Source: CAWBRY01 sp963791295 (GTDB taxonomy: Bacteria > Bacteroidota > Bacteroidia > Chitinophagales > Chitinophagaceae). Taken from it: 64,000 nucleotides of DNA. Below, piece after piece: positions 54,842-63,627 of this stretch. Positions within the stretch are counted from its first letter, which is position 1; every line of letters starts with the position of its first letter. The stretch spans positions 1 through 64,000 of the forward strand of contig CAWBRY010000005.1 of NCBI GenBank assembly GCA_963791295.1. Reading direction: 5' to 3'. The notes beneath the pieces were generated by a model. That model saw only the letters and a list, made by a program, of their open reading frames with translations. It had not been told where the DNA came from and made no database searches. The position numbers and the translations under genes were made by a program.

Positions 54842-55393
54842 CTAGGGATCAATCGCTGTCACATCCTGTGCTAATTTGGCATCATCCGGAGTTTTTTCAA
54901 GATCCCTGTCCAGGGAGTACAAGGCATTGCTGGTTACTTGTTCACCGCCGGCAATCTTAATCTTACTCAGCAGGTCCAGCGCCAAAGTCTCCTCTTCAGT
55001 CTGCTCTTTTACGAACCATTGCATAAAATTCCACGTGGCCCAATCCTGTTCATCGAAACTCATTTTTACGAGATTATAAACCGCCTTCGTGTTGTCCACT
55101 TCATGTTCAAATACTTTTTCAAAACAGTTATTGATACTGGTAGGGTTGGGAGGGGGTGCAGGAATCGCGGTGACTTTCACTTCTGCGCCTCTTTTTAGGA
55201 TGTACTCCAACAATTTCATCATGTGGTTTCGTTCCTCCTGCGCATGACGGAACAAAAAATTAGCTACCCCGGCAAAACCTTGCGTATCCGCCCATGCTGC
55301 ATACGATAGGTAAATCTGGGACGCATGGGCTTCCTTTGTCATCTGATCATTTAATGCCGCTGTCAATGTCTGGGAAAGTCTGTTGGTGTTCAT
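54842..55393 (-). CDS. ftnA: Ferritin
   Basis: 183 residues from ATG 55393 (MNTNRLSQTLTAALNDQ); ATG 55414 would add seven unconserved residues. A four-helix bundle with ferroxidase residues: Glu in NDQMTKEAHASQIYLSYA, E-x-x-H in HAQEERNHMMKLLEYI, Glu in ENCFEKVFEHEVDNTKAV (written in part), and WFVKEQTEEETLALDLL. It stores iron as a 24-mer cage in the cytoplasm. Heme-binding Met of bacterioferritin is not evident, so non-heme ferritin. A TAGGTTTG box at 55440-55433 (- strand) could be its promoter, leader about 35 nt. Confidence 0.92.
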   Translation of the reverse strand: MNTNRLSQTLTAALNDQMTKEAHASQIYLSYAAWADTQGFAGVANFLFRHAQEERNHMMKLLEYILKRGAEVKVTAIPAPPPNPTSINNCFEKVFEHEVDNTKAVYNLVKMSFDEQDWATWNFMQWFVKEQTEEETLALDLLSKIKIAGGEQVTSNALYSLDRDLEKTPDDAKLAQDVTAIDP

Positions 55394-55432
55394 AGATTGA
55401 CTTTTTTTATGCAAAGTAAATATCGGTTAAAT

Positions 55433-55440
55433 CAAACCTA
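55433..55440 (-). promoter_or_regulatory. Possible -7 box of the ferritin gene
   Basis: TAGGTTTG on the - strand (55440-55433) fits TAnnTTTG. No clear -33 TTG at 19-20 bp. Weak evidence. Confidence 0.35.
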
Positions 55441-55534
55441 TAAAAAAATTCTGTATAAGGGCTAGAAGAAGACAAGATCAGGAATCTGAAATGCGGAATC
55501 TCTGTATCTTCCGTGACTAAATAAAACACATCGT

Positions 55535-57037
55535 ATGAAATTTTCATTTCTATTTTCCCTGCTTTTTGTATTCGGTCTTTTTGCCATTGCACAAAAAAAT
55601 CCGGTGATCGAGGCAAAAGAGATCATTCCGTCGGGTGTTCAGGTAACAGCCAGCAAGAATTCAGTTACTATCGCCGGAAAGAAGATTGACTACACAGCAA
55701 ACACAGGTTATCTTGATTTGAAAAATGACACCGGTAAATTGATTGCTAAAGTTTTTTTTACTTATTATAAAAAAGACAATGAGGAATCTGCACGCCGTCC
55801 AATCACTTTTGCATTCAATGGTGGTCCGGGGTCATCCTCTGTTTGGTTGCACATGGGCGCCCTTGGTCCCCGCATGGTCTTATTGGCTGATGATGGCACG
55901 GCAACGCCTCCACCGTATCAGGTGATCAACAACGAATATAGCTGGATGGATAAAACAGACCTGGTCTTTATAGATCCTGTCGCCACCGGATATAGTCGCG
56001 CTGCCGCAGGAGAAAATCCAAAGCAGTTCCATGGATATGTTGAGGATATTCAATCAGTGGGCGCCTTTATCAGGCATTTTCTTTCCCGCTACGAACGCTG
56101 GGGCTCGCCCAAATATCTCGCGGGTGAGAGCTATGGTACTACCCGCGCGGCCGGACTTTCCAAATTCTTACAGGATAGTTATCGCATTTATATGAATGGC
56201 ATCTTCCTTATCTCGCCTGTCTTGAATTTTGGCACCAATGATTATTATATTGGCAATGATCTGCCCAGGGCTTTATACCTCCCTTCTTACACAGCCGCAG
56301 CATGGTATCATAAAAAATTGCCAGCAGCTTTGCAGGCCGATCTTCAAAGAGCATTAAAGGAGAGCGAGGCGTTTGCTCTGGGCGAGTATGCGAATGCACT
56401 TTTGAAAGGTGGCTGGCTTTCGGATTCCTCCAGGAACAAGGTGGCGGAAAAAATGGCTTACTATACAGGCCTCAGCAAGGATTATTGCCTGCAGGCCAAT
56501 TTGCGTGTGGATGAGAATCGTTTCTATAAAGAGTTGCGCAGGAAAGATGGCTTGACGATTGGTAGACTGGACGCAAGGTTTACCGGCCGTGATTTTGACG
56601 ATGTGGGCGAAAACGTAAGTTTTGATCCTTCATTTATTAATATCGATGGGCCGTTTACGTCGGCGATCAATGATTATTTTGAAAGAGAACTTCATTTTAA
56701 GGAAGAGCAACCTTATAATATTTTTGGCAACGTCTATCCCTGGAACTATAGTAACGTGCAAAATCAATTTCTCAACGTGGCGGAAAGTCTGCGGGATGCG
56801 ATGACCAAGAATTCTGCCTTAAAAGTTTTCGTGGCTTCGGGATACTATGATTTTGCCACACCTTATTTTATTGCCATGTATGACGTGGAACACATGTTCC
56901 TGCGACCGGAAACAAAAGATAATATCAAGCATTATTTTTATCATGCGGGGCACATGTTTTATATCAATAAACCCGACATTATACAATTCAAAAAAGATGT
57001 TGATGCATTTTTTGATTGGAGTCGCGCGGGGAAATGA
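55535..57037 (+). CDS. Exported S10-family serine carboxypeptidase
   Basis: 500 residues with signal peptide (MKFSFLFSLLFVFGLFAIAQ). Alpha/beta-hydrolase peptidase of family S10: oxyanion/substrate block FAFNGGPGSSSVWLHMGALGPR, VFIDPVATGYSRA, nucleophile Ser in LAGESYGTTRAAGL, Asp in SGYYDFATPYF, and His in YHAGHMFYINKP. All three catalytic residues are present in order, so an active carboxypeptidase in periplasm or outside the cell is expected. It is divergent from ferritin; the intergenic 120 bp hold no strong promoter match on this strand. Confidence 0.92.
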   Translation: MKFSFLFSLLFVFGLFAIAQKNPVIEAKEIIPSGVQVTASKNSVTIAGKKIDYTANTGYLDLKNDTGKLIAKVFFTYYKKDNEESARRPITFAFNGGPGSSSVWLHMGALGPRMVLLADDGTATPPPYQVINNEYSWMDKTDLVFIDPVATGYSRAAAGENPKQFHGYVEDIQSVGAFIRHFLSRYERWGSPKYLAGESYGTTRAAGLSKFLQDSYRIYMNGIFLISPVLNFGTNDYYIGNDLPRALYLPSYTAAAWYHKKLPAALQADLQRALKESEAFALGEYANALLKGGWLSDSSRNKVAEKMAYYTGLSKDYCLQANLRVDENRFYKELRRKDGLTIGRLDARFTGRDFDDVGENVSFDPSFINIDGPFTSAINDYFERELHFKEEQPYNIFGNVYPWNYSNVQNQFLNVAESLRDAMTKNSALKVFVASGYYDFATPYFIAMYDVEHMFLRPETKDNIKHYFYHAGHMFYINKPDIIQFKKDVDAFFDWSRAGK

Positions 57038-57046
57038 TACTAGATA

Positions 57047-57129
57047 CTAGATAATCTCCCCTCCAACGGAGGGGCGAAGTAAATGCCATTGCTGCTAGAT
57101 AATCCCCTCCGTCGGAGGGGCGAAGTAAA
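57047..57129. repeat. Two copies of a hairpin-forming intergenic repeat
   Basis: Copy 1 at 57047-57083 and copy 2 at 57095-57129 share CTAGATAATC, then CCCCTCC-N3-GGAGGGG, then CGAAGTAAA. The 7-bp stem is perfect in both copies while the loop differs (AAC and GTC), which points to a constrained hairpin. There is no T-run, so it is not a simple terminator. It fills the 137-bp convergent gap between the S10 and RRM genes. Confidence 0.75.
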
Positions 57130-57174
57130 AGACATTACAACAGTAAACGACTCAGGGGTGGGTCACTCACCCAA

Positions 57175-57525
57175 TCAAAACCTATTCCGATCCCGGTTAT
57201 ACCCTCCTTTATTGTAGCCGCCTTTGTTATATCCGCCACCGCCGCTATTTCCGCTACGGAAAGCGCCACCACCGGAGCTACCTGACCTTTCTTCCGCTTG
57301 TTTTACAATGAGAGGTTTCTTTCCAAGAGAGATATCTTTCAGATGTTCGATTGCTTCTTTTGCCTCCTGATCATTTACCATGTCTACAAATCCAAATCCC
57401 CGGCTTTTGCCGGTTTCTTTATCCATGGCGACCTTTGCAGATTTTACAGCGCCAAATTTCTCAAAGATTTCTTCCAGTTCGGCATCATCCAGGTCATAGG
57501 GGAGACCTGCAACAAAAAGGTTCAT
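57175..57525 (-). CDS. RRM-domain RNA-binding protein with glycine-rich tail
   Basis: 116 residues from ATG 57525 (MNLFVAGLPYDLDDAELEEIF). The RRM has RNP2 LFVAGL and RNP1 KSRGFGFVDM with the usual aromatic residues, then a Gly-rich tail (SGGGAFRSGNSGGGGYNKGGYNKGGYNRDRNRF in part). This layout is the cold-shock/glycine-rich RNA-binding type used by Bacteroidota instead of CspA/Hfq-like proteins. An in-frame ATG at 57648 would overlap the nuclease gene and add 41 unconserved residues. The long 119-bp leader suggests post-transcriptional control. Confidence 0.92.
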   Translation of the reverse strand: MNLFVAGLPYDLDDAELEEIFEKFGAVKSAKVAMDKETGKSRGFGFVDMVNDQEAKEAIEHLKDISLGKKPLIVKQAEERSGSSGGGAFRSGNSGGGGYNKGGYNKGGYNRDRNRF

Positions 57526-57644
57526 ATTGGTGGTTTTTTGTGAAGATAATGAACTTAAATTGGTTTGTTTGACATAAGTTAAAAGATATCCACCGTTATC
57601 GCAGGGATGTGCAAAACTCATCTGGGCCTGTCTTGTAGGGCGTT

Positions 57645-58451
57645 TCAACCAAAAATCTTATTAAGAATGCCCGCCAGTCTTATACCGCCTTTTAACAATT
57701 GGAGATTCAACGTGTCAAGATGATCGTAATTATATCGGTATCCGAGTTTTTGGTCAGGAACAGTTATTTCCGCATACAAGTCACCGGCTATCTGGTATGA
57801 TTCGAAGAGCCAGTCCGTCAGCGGTTGTTTCTGCCATGAAAGCCTCTGTGTCTGGGTGGCACGATTGATCACTCGTGCGTATTCCGTATAACTTAGTTTT
57901 TGCAAGTCGATCAATCTATCATCCCAAATGCTATGGAGATTGCTGGGATCATTGAACCATATTACCTTGATCCTGTTTCCACCCAGGTCGTCCGCATGCC
58001 CAACATGAAGAGGTTGATGGATGTCCCCAACTATATGTATTAGCAGACGTAAATACATTTTTTTCTTTTCTAACGAAAGCTGTTTTTTCTTCAGCTCACC
58101 AATCAGGAAATTCAATTTCGTATAAGCATCAACGGCGCTATCGCTTTTTAATCTCGATAAGAATTGTGCTTTAGACAACCCGCTTTCCAGATTGAGATAG
58201 TGCCAGGGACCTAGTTCGTCGTAAGTTGAATCGGATTTGATGAAGTCTGCCCAATTGCTAGACATCGCTATGGATTCCGATCCCAATATTTGACGGATGG
58301 CGGTCCTCGTTTTCGCCGTGATCCATGATTCGGCAATTTCTCCTACGACACGGTGCCCGATCAGTCCCCACCAGGCAAGAGAAGAAAAGGGTAGGAGAGA
58401 CATCCCGATCAGGATGACCATCGTTCTAAAAACTTTTGTTTTGTGTTGCAT
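57645..58451 (-). CDS. Exported S1/P1-type zinc nuclease
   Basis: 268 residues with signal peptide (MQHKTKVFRTMVILIGMSLLPFSSLA), cleaved to expose the N-terminal Trp ligand in WWGLIGHRVVGEIA. Further ligands of the trinuclear zinc site are visible: Asp in SNWADFIKSD, His in GPWHYLN, LIHIVGDIHQPLHVGHADDLGGN (H-x3-D-x-H pattern), and LHSIWDDRLID. It cleaves single-stranded DNA and RNA and 3'-nucleotides, scavenging phosphate outside the cytoplasm. RRM gene lies downstream on the same strand; no shared function is apparent. Confidence 0.93.
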   Translation of the reverse strand: MQHKTKVFRTMVILIGMSLLPFSSLAWWGLIGHRVVGEIAESWITAKTRTAIRQILGSESIAMSSNWADFIKSDSTYDELGPWHYLNLESGLSKAQFLSRLKSDSAVDAYTKLNFLIGELKKKQLSLEKKKMYLRLLIHIVGDIHQPLHVGHADDLGGNRIKVIWFNDPSNLHSIWDDRLIDLQKLSYTEYARVINRATQTQRLSWQKQPLTDWLFESYQIAGDLYAEITVPDQKLGYRYNYDHLDTLNLQLLKGGIRLAGILNKIFG

Positions 58452-58510
58452 AAATTTTTTTTTACTCCAAGGTCAATGTTCAATGTTTAGTTCGCTCAGC
58501 ATCACTCCAG

Positions 58511-58559
58511 CACTCACCACTCACCACTCACCACTCACCACTCACCACTCACCACTCAC
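58511..58559. repeat. Seven tandem CACTCAC repeats at the glycerate kinase 3' end
   Basis: 49 bp made of seven perfect 7-bp units, immediately after ATCACTCCAG. On the - strand the unit reads GTGAGTG and the glycerate kinase stop codon (58558-58556) lies inside the first unit read. A perfect array suggests recent slippage and likely copy-number variation among strains. Confidence 0.9.
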
Positions 58560-59698
58560 CCGCGTAAGGCGAGTAAATCCCCCAAAGACCTGGCACTGCG
58601 CCGCAAATTATCATAAGTGTTCTGCATTGCCATCTGCAGGTCACCTGCCTCATTGCCTATGGGCATAAGTACATCGAAAATTTCAAGCATTTCTTTACCT
58701 GGATGCAAAGGAATTTGACCCGCTAACCCAATCACCGGAATTGAATTTTTCTTTGCCCGTATCGCCACACCAAATGGTCCCTTACCCTGCAGTGTTTGGC
58801 TATCAATACTTCCTTCCCCCGTGATCACCACATCCGCTTCATTCAATGCCGAATCAAAGTCCGTGATGTCCAGGAAATGATTGATTCCATTTACCAGTTT
58901 TGCATTCATTACTGCGTGAAGTCCCGCTGCCACGCCTCCCGCAGCGCCGCCAAATTCTAACTCGTTCATGTCGATGCCCGTTTTTTTCAAAACCACATCA
59001 TGGAGTCTGCCAAGACTTTTATCGAGCAATTCGACCGTTTCCGGTGATGCTCCTTTTTGCGGCCCAAATACATGGGCGGCTCCATTTTTTCCTAATAATT
59101 TATTGCCGACATCACACAAGACAATGATTTCGCAGCCATTTATTTTTTCCTGCAATGCTGATGTATCTATGCCGGCGAGTTTCATGAGCGATTCCGGATT
59201 AATATTTACTTTGTTATCGTCAGAATCATAAAATATAGTTCCCAATGCTTCCATAATACCAACTCCCCCGTCGACCGTGGCGCTGCCTCCTATACAAAGG
59301 AGGATTTTTTTTACACCATTTTGCAGCGCATGTTTTATCAATTCGCCTGTCCCGAAGCTGGTGGCATGCAGTGGGTCGTATTCATTTCTTTGCAGCAATT
59401 TTAATCCCGAGGCATTGGCCAGTTCGATGACCGCGCATTTACCAGAATCTTTATTGTCGACAACACCATAAGAAGAATCTATTTTTCGTCCAATGGGATC
59501 TCTAACCTTTACCTTAACTGTCGTCCCATTTAATTTCATCATCAATAAATCGGCAGTTCCATCTCCACCGTCTCCAACCGGAAAGCAAGTGCACCGGCAG
59601 GAAAGATTACTTTCCTCCAGCCCAAGTCGAATAGCATCTGCGGCTGCTTCAGCAGAAAGGCTATTCTTAAAAGAATTTGGTGCAATAAGGAGATTCAT
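58556..59698 (-). CDS. glxK: Glycerate kinase (GckA/GlxK type I)
   Basis: 380 residues. ATP-dependent phosphorylation of D-glycerate, normally to 2-phosphoglycerate for this family. Start IAPNSFKNSLSAEAAADAI and FPVGDGGDGTADLL, CIGGSATVDGGVGIMEALG, GAAGGVAAGLHAVMNAKLVNGI (written in part), and VVITGEGSIDSQTLQGKGPFGVA are all family signatures. The last residues end in the CACTCAC array. The GntP-family permease is 6 bp upstream, so substrate import and phosphorylation appear coupled. Confidence 0.94.
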   Translation of the reverse strand: MNLLIAPNSFKNSLSAEAAADAIRLGLEESNLSCRCTCFPVGDGGDGTADLLMMKLNGTTVKVKVRDPIGRKIDSSYGVVDNKDSGKCAVIELANASGLKLLQRNEYDPLHATSFGTGELIKHALQNGVKKILLCIGGSATVDGGVGIMEALGTIFYDSDDNKVNINPESLMKLAGIDTSALQEKINGCEIIVLCDVGNKLLGKNGAAHVFGPQKGASPETVELLDKSLGRLHDVVLKKTGIDMNELEFGGAAGGVAAGLHAVMNAKLVNGINHFLDITDFDSALNEADVVITGEGSIDSQTLQGKGPFGVAIRAKKNSIPVIGLAGQIPLHPGKEMLEIFDVLMPIGNEAGDLQMAMQNTYDNLRRSARSLGDLLALRG

Positions 59699-59704
59699 GC
59701 ATGC

Positions 59705-61036
59705 TTAGGATACGATCCATGATAGTATATAAATCATCAGGATGCTGGTGATTCCCATCAGTACCGAGGCAACTGTATATACTTTAAATGTGGTTTTGAT
59801 GTCGAGTCCTGAAAATTTGGTGATCACCCAAAAATAGGCATCGTTGGCGTGGGAGATCATCATGGATCCGGCGCCCATTGCCAGCACGGCCAGTATCTTA
59901 TCTGTTTCTGTAGTTAAGTGAAGCGAAGGCAACAACGGTAGAACAATCGATGCTGCAGTAATGATTGCCACCGTCGACGATCCCTGCGCTGTTTTTAGAA
60001 TAAAAGTCAGAAGAAATGGGAAAAGGAGACCCATGGCATTGATCGCAACTACTTCGCTAAAATGATCACCCATCTTGGTCAAAGCCAATACGGCTCCGAA
60101 TGCGCCGCCAGCTCCAATGATGACCAAAATGCCTCCCGCTTTCTCAGCTGATTCCTGCAAGAGTAAACTCACCGATTTTTTATTCCATCCTTTCTTCGTA
60201 GCGAATGCTAACAATACACCGATCGACAGTGCTATCACGGGATCCCCAAGCGACAACAGCACGTAGGGCCATTTATTAATGACAGAAGGTTCCAGCGTGA
60301 AAGAAGAACGAAGCGCTATCAACAGAATGGGAATGAGAACGGGCAGAAATGAGCTGATCACAGACGGTGAACCAGCCTCATCTATAATGATTGGCTCTTC
60401 CTCATCAGTAGTGATTGGTGCTTTTTTCCCGGCACGCACCGACCACCAATGACCCACAATCATTGCAGGAATGGCAATGATAATACCATATACAATCAGT
60501 TTTCCAATGTCTACTCCAATCGTAACGGCAGCAGCAGCGGCCCCGGGATGCGGAGGGATCAAACAGTGAACGGCATAGAGGCCTGTCGCCAATGACACAC
60601 TCATCACGACGATAGAGGTAGCTGTTTTTCTCGACAACGATTTATTAAGGCCGCTCAATACGATATAGCCTGAGTCGCAAAAAACTGGCAGTCCCACAAT
60701 GAAACCCGTGATGCTAATTGCCCATGCGGCATTCTTTGGTCCCACCAGCTTCATGATAAAATTAGCCATCACGCGGGTGCTGCCCGTGTACTCGAGCACC
60801 ATGCCAAGTGTGGTGCCCATCACTAGGATCAAAGCCAGCGATCTCATGATATTCCCAAATCCTTCCTTGACTGCATTCAGCAGATCACCAATGGATAGTC
60901 CGACCCCTAAGCCGGTTACCAGGCAAGCCAACAACAATGCAAAAAAAGCGTGTATTCTATATCGTGCAGTAAGAACCACGATTACAGCGATGCCTGCCAA
61001 TAGAAAAATAACAGCCTGCAGGAGAGAGACATTCAT
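59705..61036 (-). CDS. GntP-family permease, probable glycerate/gluconate:H+ symporter
   Basis: 443 residues, about 12-14 hydrophobic segments, inner membrane. GntP signatures: FGNIMRSLALILVMGTTLGMVLEYTGSTRVMA, GLPVFCDSGYIVLSGLNKSL, HCLIPPHPGAAAAAVTIGVD, GAGGAFGAVL, AQGSSTVAIITAASI and SHANDAYFWVITKFSGLDIKT. Members carry gluconate, fructuronate or glycerate. Its place directly ahead of glycerate kinase makes glycerate the leading candidate. Probably the first gene of a two-gene operon. Confidence 0.9.
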   Translation of the reverse strand: MNVSLLQAVIFLLAGIAVIVVLTARYRIHAFFALLLACLVTGLGVGLSIGDLLNAVKEGFGNIMRSLALILVMGTTLGMVLEYTGSTRVMANFIMKLVGPKNAAWAISITGFIVGLPVFCDSGYIVLSGLNKSLSRKTATSIVVMSVSLATGLYAVHCLIPPHPGAAAAAVTIGVDIGKLIVYGIIIAIPAMIVGHWWSVRAGKKAPITTDEEEPIIIDEAGSPSVISSFLPVLIPILLIALRSSFTLEPSVINKWPYVLLSLGDPVIALSIGVLLAFATKKGWNKKSVSLLLQESAEKAGGILVIIGAGGAFGAVLALTKMGDHFSEVVAINAMGLLFPFLLTFILKTAQGSSTVAIITAASIVLPLLPSLHLTTETDKILAVLAMGAGSMMISHANDAYFWVITKFSGLDIKTTFKVYTVASVLMGITSILMIYILSWIVS

Positions 61037-61071
61037 CTAAACAAATTAGTGAATTTATTTTGGGCATAAAA

Positions 61072-61099
61072 AAAGGGTTGCTCTTTGAAACAACCCTTT
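61072..61099 (-). terminator. Intrinsic terminator after the T9SS cargo gene
   Basis: AAAGGGTTG (61072-61080) pairs with CAACCCTTT (61091-61099) around a 10-base loop. A-run before it and T-run after it on the + strand make it usable in both directions; on the - strand it lies 22 bp past the stop at 61121, followed by seven T. Confidence 0.8.
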
Positions 61100-61120
61100 T
61101 CATTGCCGTCCTTATCAAAT

Positions 61121-62392
61121 CTAATTATTGTTTACAATTTTTATTCTTTCCACAGTTTGCCCATCAGAATAAGAAACGATATACACGCCAGTCGGGAATC
61201 TATTCATCTCGATCGTCATGCTTTGTCCCGTAGAAATCTTCTGGAACAATTCCTTTCCTTCCGTGTTAAGCAGTTTGATAGTCTTATTGGCCTGGATACC
61301 GCTGATGCTGAGCGTGCCCCTCACCGGATTAGGGAATACTTCAAATTTCTGGACCCTATCGAAGTTGATCTTGACGATGCCAGAATAAGTAAGGCGGCCA
61401 TCTCTATCAACCATTCTTATCCGGTAAAACCCGACACCCGCCAATGGTTTTTGATCAATAAAACTATAATTACTCCTTGATGAGGTACTGTTGGCTGTTA
61501 CGCTGGATAATTTGTTGAAGGTGCGTCCGTCGGAACTGCGTTCAACATCAAAATGGCTTGTATTCACTTCATTTTCGGTTATCCATTTCAGTGAAACCGC
61601 ATTACTTTGCTTGCTCGCTGAAAAATCCAGAAGGTGTAAAGGCAATACAGTTGCGCACACGGCATTGTATTCAGCCAACACTGCCGCGGCGTTGGAAACG
61701 GCAGGTGTAAGAGAAATATAAGTCACGACTCCATCACCTTCATCGCAAGGACCTGAATTGTCATCTACAAAGAAATTGATAAATGAGGTACTGATTGGAG
61801 CGTAAGGGTCAAAGCCACCAGAAATATCCAGAGTAGAATATAGTTGTCCATTTAAATAAGCACTTACAAGTTGGTTGACATCATCTCTTACCAGGGTAAC
61901 CATGGCAAAGGTATTTGCTGCAAAAGTATAAGGACCACCTACCACCGTACCACCGACTAAGTTCAAAGACACATCAGAAACATAAAATCCGTTATCGCGT
62001 GTCGCATTACTAATATCAAATATCCGCTGGGAAATAGGAGTCATTACTGAGTAAGTGTTGAAAGTAAATGCTATGCTGATGGTATAGTCAAGCTGTATAA
62101 AATTGCTACTATTATCAAACTGTACGCCTCCGCCTTTCTCAAAATCATAGGCAACTTTTGTTATGGGCGAGCCTGGACAGGCGCTGGAAACTACATGCGT
62201 ATTGAATGTGCCTAAGGAAGGTGAAGTACCACAGGTTAAGGAGTTAGCTGGAGGCTCTATAATCGGGATGAGATCAGGACCGGCACCCCCTGCTTCCGTG
62301 AAATCATTATTGAATCTGTAAGTGTACGTTTGACCGACCAAAGAATAACTAACAGAAGTAACGAATATAAATAGTAGTAATCTTTTAAGCAT
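61121..62392 (-). CDS. Type IX secretion cargo with LamG-like domain
   Basis: 423 residues with signal peptide (MLKRLLLFIFVTSVSYSLVGQ). Residues about 40-235 form a concanavalin-A/LamG-like beta-sandwich (YTISIAFTFNTYSVMTPISQRIFDISN, FAMVTLVRDDVNQLVSAYLNGQLY), then a fibronectin-like stretch (LKWITENEVNTSHFDVERSSDGRTFNKL). The last 75 residues are a type A T9SS sorting domain (VFPNPVRGTLSISGI, MNRFPTGVYIVSYSDGQTVERIKIV). It is therefore carried over the outer membrane by the PorSS/T9SS machine and anchored or released. The binding partner is unknown. Own terminator; no clear promoter match. Confidence 0.9.
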   Translation of the reverse strand: MLKRLLLFIFVTSVSYSLVGQTYTYRFNNDFTEAGGAGPDLIPIIEPPANSLTCGTSPSLGTFNTHVVSSACPGSPITKVAYDFEKGGGVQFDNSSNFIQLDYTISIAFTFNTYSVMTPISQRIFDISNATRDNGFYVSDVSLNLVGGTVVGGPYTFAANTFAMVTLVRDDVNQLVSAYLNGQLYSTLDISGGFDPYAPISTSFINFFVDDNSGPCDEGDGVVTYISLTPAVSNAAAVLAEYNAVCATVLPLHLLDFSASKQSNAVSLKWITENEVNTSHFDVERSSDGRTFNKLSSVTANSTSSRSNYSFIDQKPLAGVGFYRIRMVDRDGRLTYSGIVKINFDRVQKFEVFPNPVRGTLSISGIQANKTIKLLNTEGKELFQKISTGQSMTIEMNRFPTGVYIVSYSDGQTVERIKIVNNN

Positions 62393-62504
62393 AAGAATTG
62401 ATTTTAAAAATTAAAGGATTTTGTCTGGCGGTCTTGCTTAATTAAAAGTAGGGAGTTTTGGCATATGTCCTTTTTATCTTAGTCGTATTTTTACTAACAA
62501 TTTT

Positions 62505-63623
62505 TTAGAGACTGATCTTTCTGTTCCTCGCCAAATTGGTCCATTGACCCGAAATGATCCCATTTTCAATAGTGATCACACTTTCGTATAGTGCTACAGT
62601 AGGACAAACGTGTATCGGCAATCCATATAGAATATCGCCGGGGGTAAAGGAATGATCCCTGCCTGCCTCCAACACCAGGTGCTCTTCACTTTGGCTGACT
62701 GCTTTCAACCCTGGCGCATTCAAAAAATGAACACGTCTTCCCAATTCATTTTCGGCAGCAACTGATTTATGGCCAAGGTCGGTGCACAACTCCGTGCGAT
62801 CGGGAAGGGATATGATCCTCGTCACCAGGACAGCGGCTGGGAGGAACTCCTGCTCCGGGCAATACTCGCTGTTCCCTTTGTCCCAGTAAACAAAGGTGCC
62901 AGGACTGCATTCTATATCCATCCTGTTGCAATGGATCGAAAAGGAATGCGAACCGCCGGCAATGATTATTGGTTCTTCCAATCCATTCTTTATGAGTTGT
63001 TCCTGCATCTGTACGACCGGCACAAAGGCTTTGTCGCATTCTGCTTTCCTGATTTCATAGTTGATATTACGGATCTGACCGTCATAGGCATGCAGTCCGA
63101 CCGGGTGTATTCCCTTGAGCGCTGAACAATATTGATAAAGGTCTACGGCCTGTTCGCCGGGAGGAATGCCTGTCCGGTTCATACCTACATTCAGATCCAG
63201 ATAGACCGGGACACGCAATCCGTTGGACATGAAAACAGTCGATTGTTCTTCTGCGCTATGACGGTTGTCAACCAGGCAGGAGAATTTTGTTGCAGGATAT
63301 TTCTTGATCAACCCCACCAGGCGCTGAAGTTTGGGACCCGTTGGTTGATAAGCCAGCAGCACATCGGGAGCGCCGGCCATCCCAAGTATTTCAGCCTCTG
63401 ATATGGTTGCACATTTAAATTTAGTTATGCCCGCTTCCAGCATCAGTTTCACCACTTCAGGAGATTTATGGGTCTTAATATGGGGTCGCAGCCGATTTGC
63501 ATTGCCAACCATGCGGATAGCCGTTTGTATATTCAATTTGACCCTGTCGGGAAAAACCACCAATGCAGGCGAATCCATTTGGTCAATATTCTGGATCTTG
63601 TACCAATCCGGGTTGTTGCTCAT
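62505..63623 (-). CDS. D-threonine aldolase-like PLP enzyme (DSD1 family)
   Basis: 372 residues from ATG 63623 (MSNNPDWYKIQNIDQMDSPALVV); ATG 63671 would overlap the ridA gene. Fold type III alanine-racemase-like barrel: PLP Lys in RPHIKTHKSPEV, then VYLDLNVGMNRTGI, GLHAYDGQIRN and ECSPGTFVYWD. The C-terminal domain brings VCPTVALYESVITIENG with an H-x-C metal-binding pair (HVC). Cleaves D-threonine (or D-serine-like beta-hydroxy amino acids) to glycine and aldehyde, probably metal-dependent. It starts 4 bp after ridA, which clears reactive imines made by PLP enzymes. Confidence 0.9.
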   Translation of the reverse strand: MSNNPDWYKIQNIDQMDSPALVVFPDRVKLNIQTAIRMVGNANRLRPHIKTHKSPEVVKLMLEAGITKFKCATISEAEILGMAGAPDVLLAYQPTGPKLQRLVGLIKKYPATKFSCLVDNRHSAEEQSTVFMSNGLRVPVYLDLNVGMNRTGIPPGEQAVDLYQYCSALKGIHPVGLHAYDGQIRNINYEIRKAECDKAFVPVVQMQEQLIKNGLEEPIIIAGGSHSFSIHCNRMDIECSPGTFVYWDKGNSEYCPEQEFLPAAVLVTRIISLPDRTELCTDLGHKSVAAENELGRRVHFLNAPGLKAVSQSEEHLVLEAGRDHSFTPGDILYGLPIHVCPTVALYESVITIENGIISGQWTNLARNRKISL

Positions 63624-63627
63624 TTTT

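Noticed and set aside
57298..57572. Long open frames on the opposite strand of the RRM gene and similar overlaps elsewhere
   Set aside because: They lie antisense to clearly conserved genes and have no family features, so they are chance frames.
58511..58559. CACTCAC repeats as a CRISPR array
   Set aside because: Units are only 7 bp and there are no spacers or cas genes in the window; this is a simple tandem repeat.
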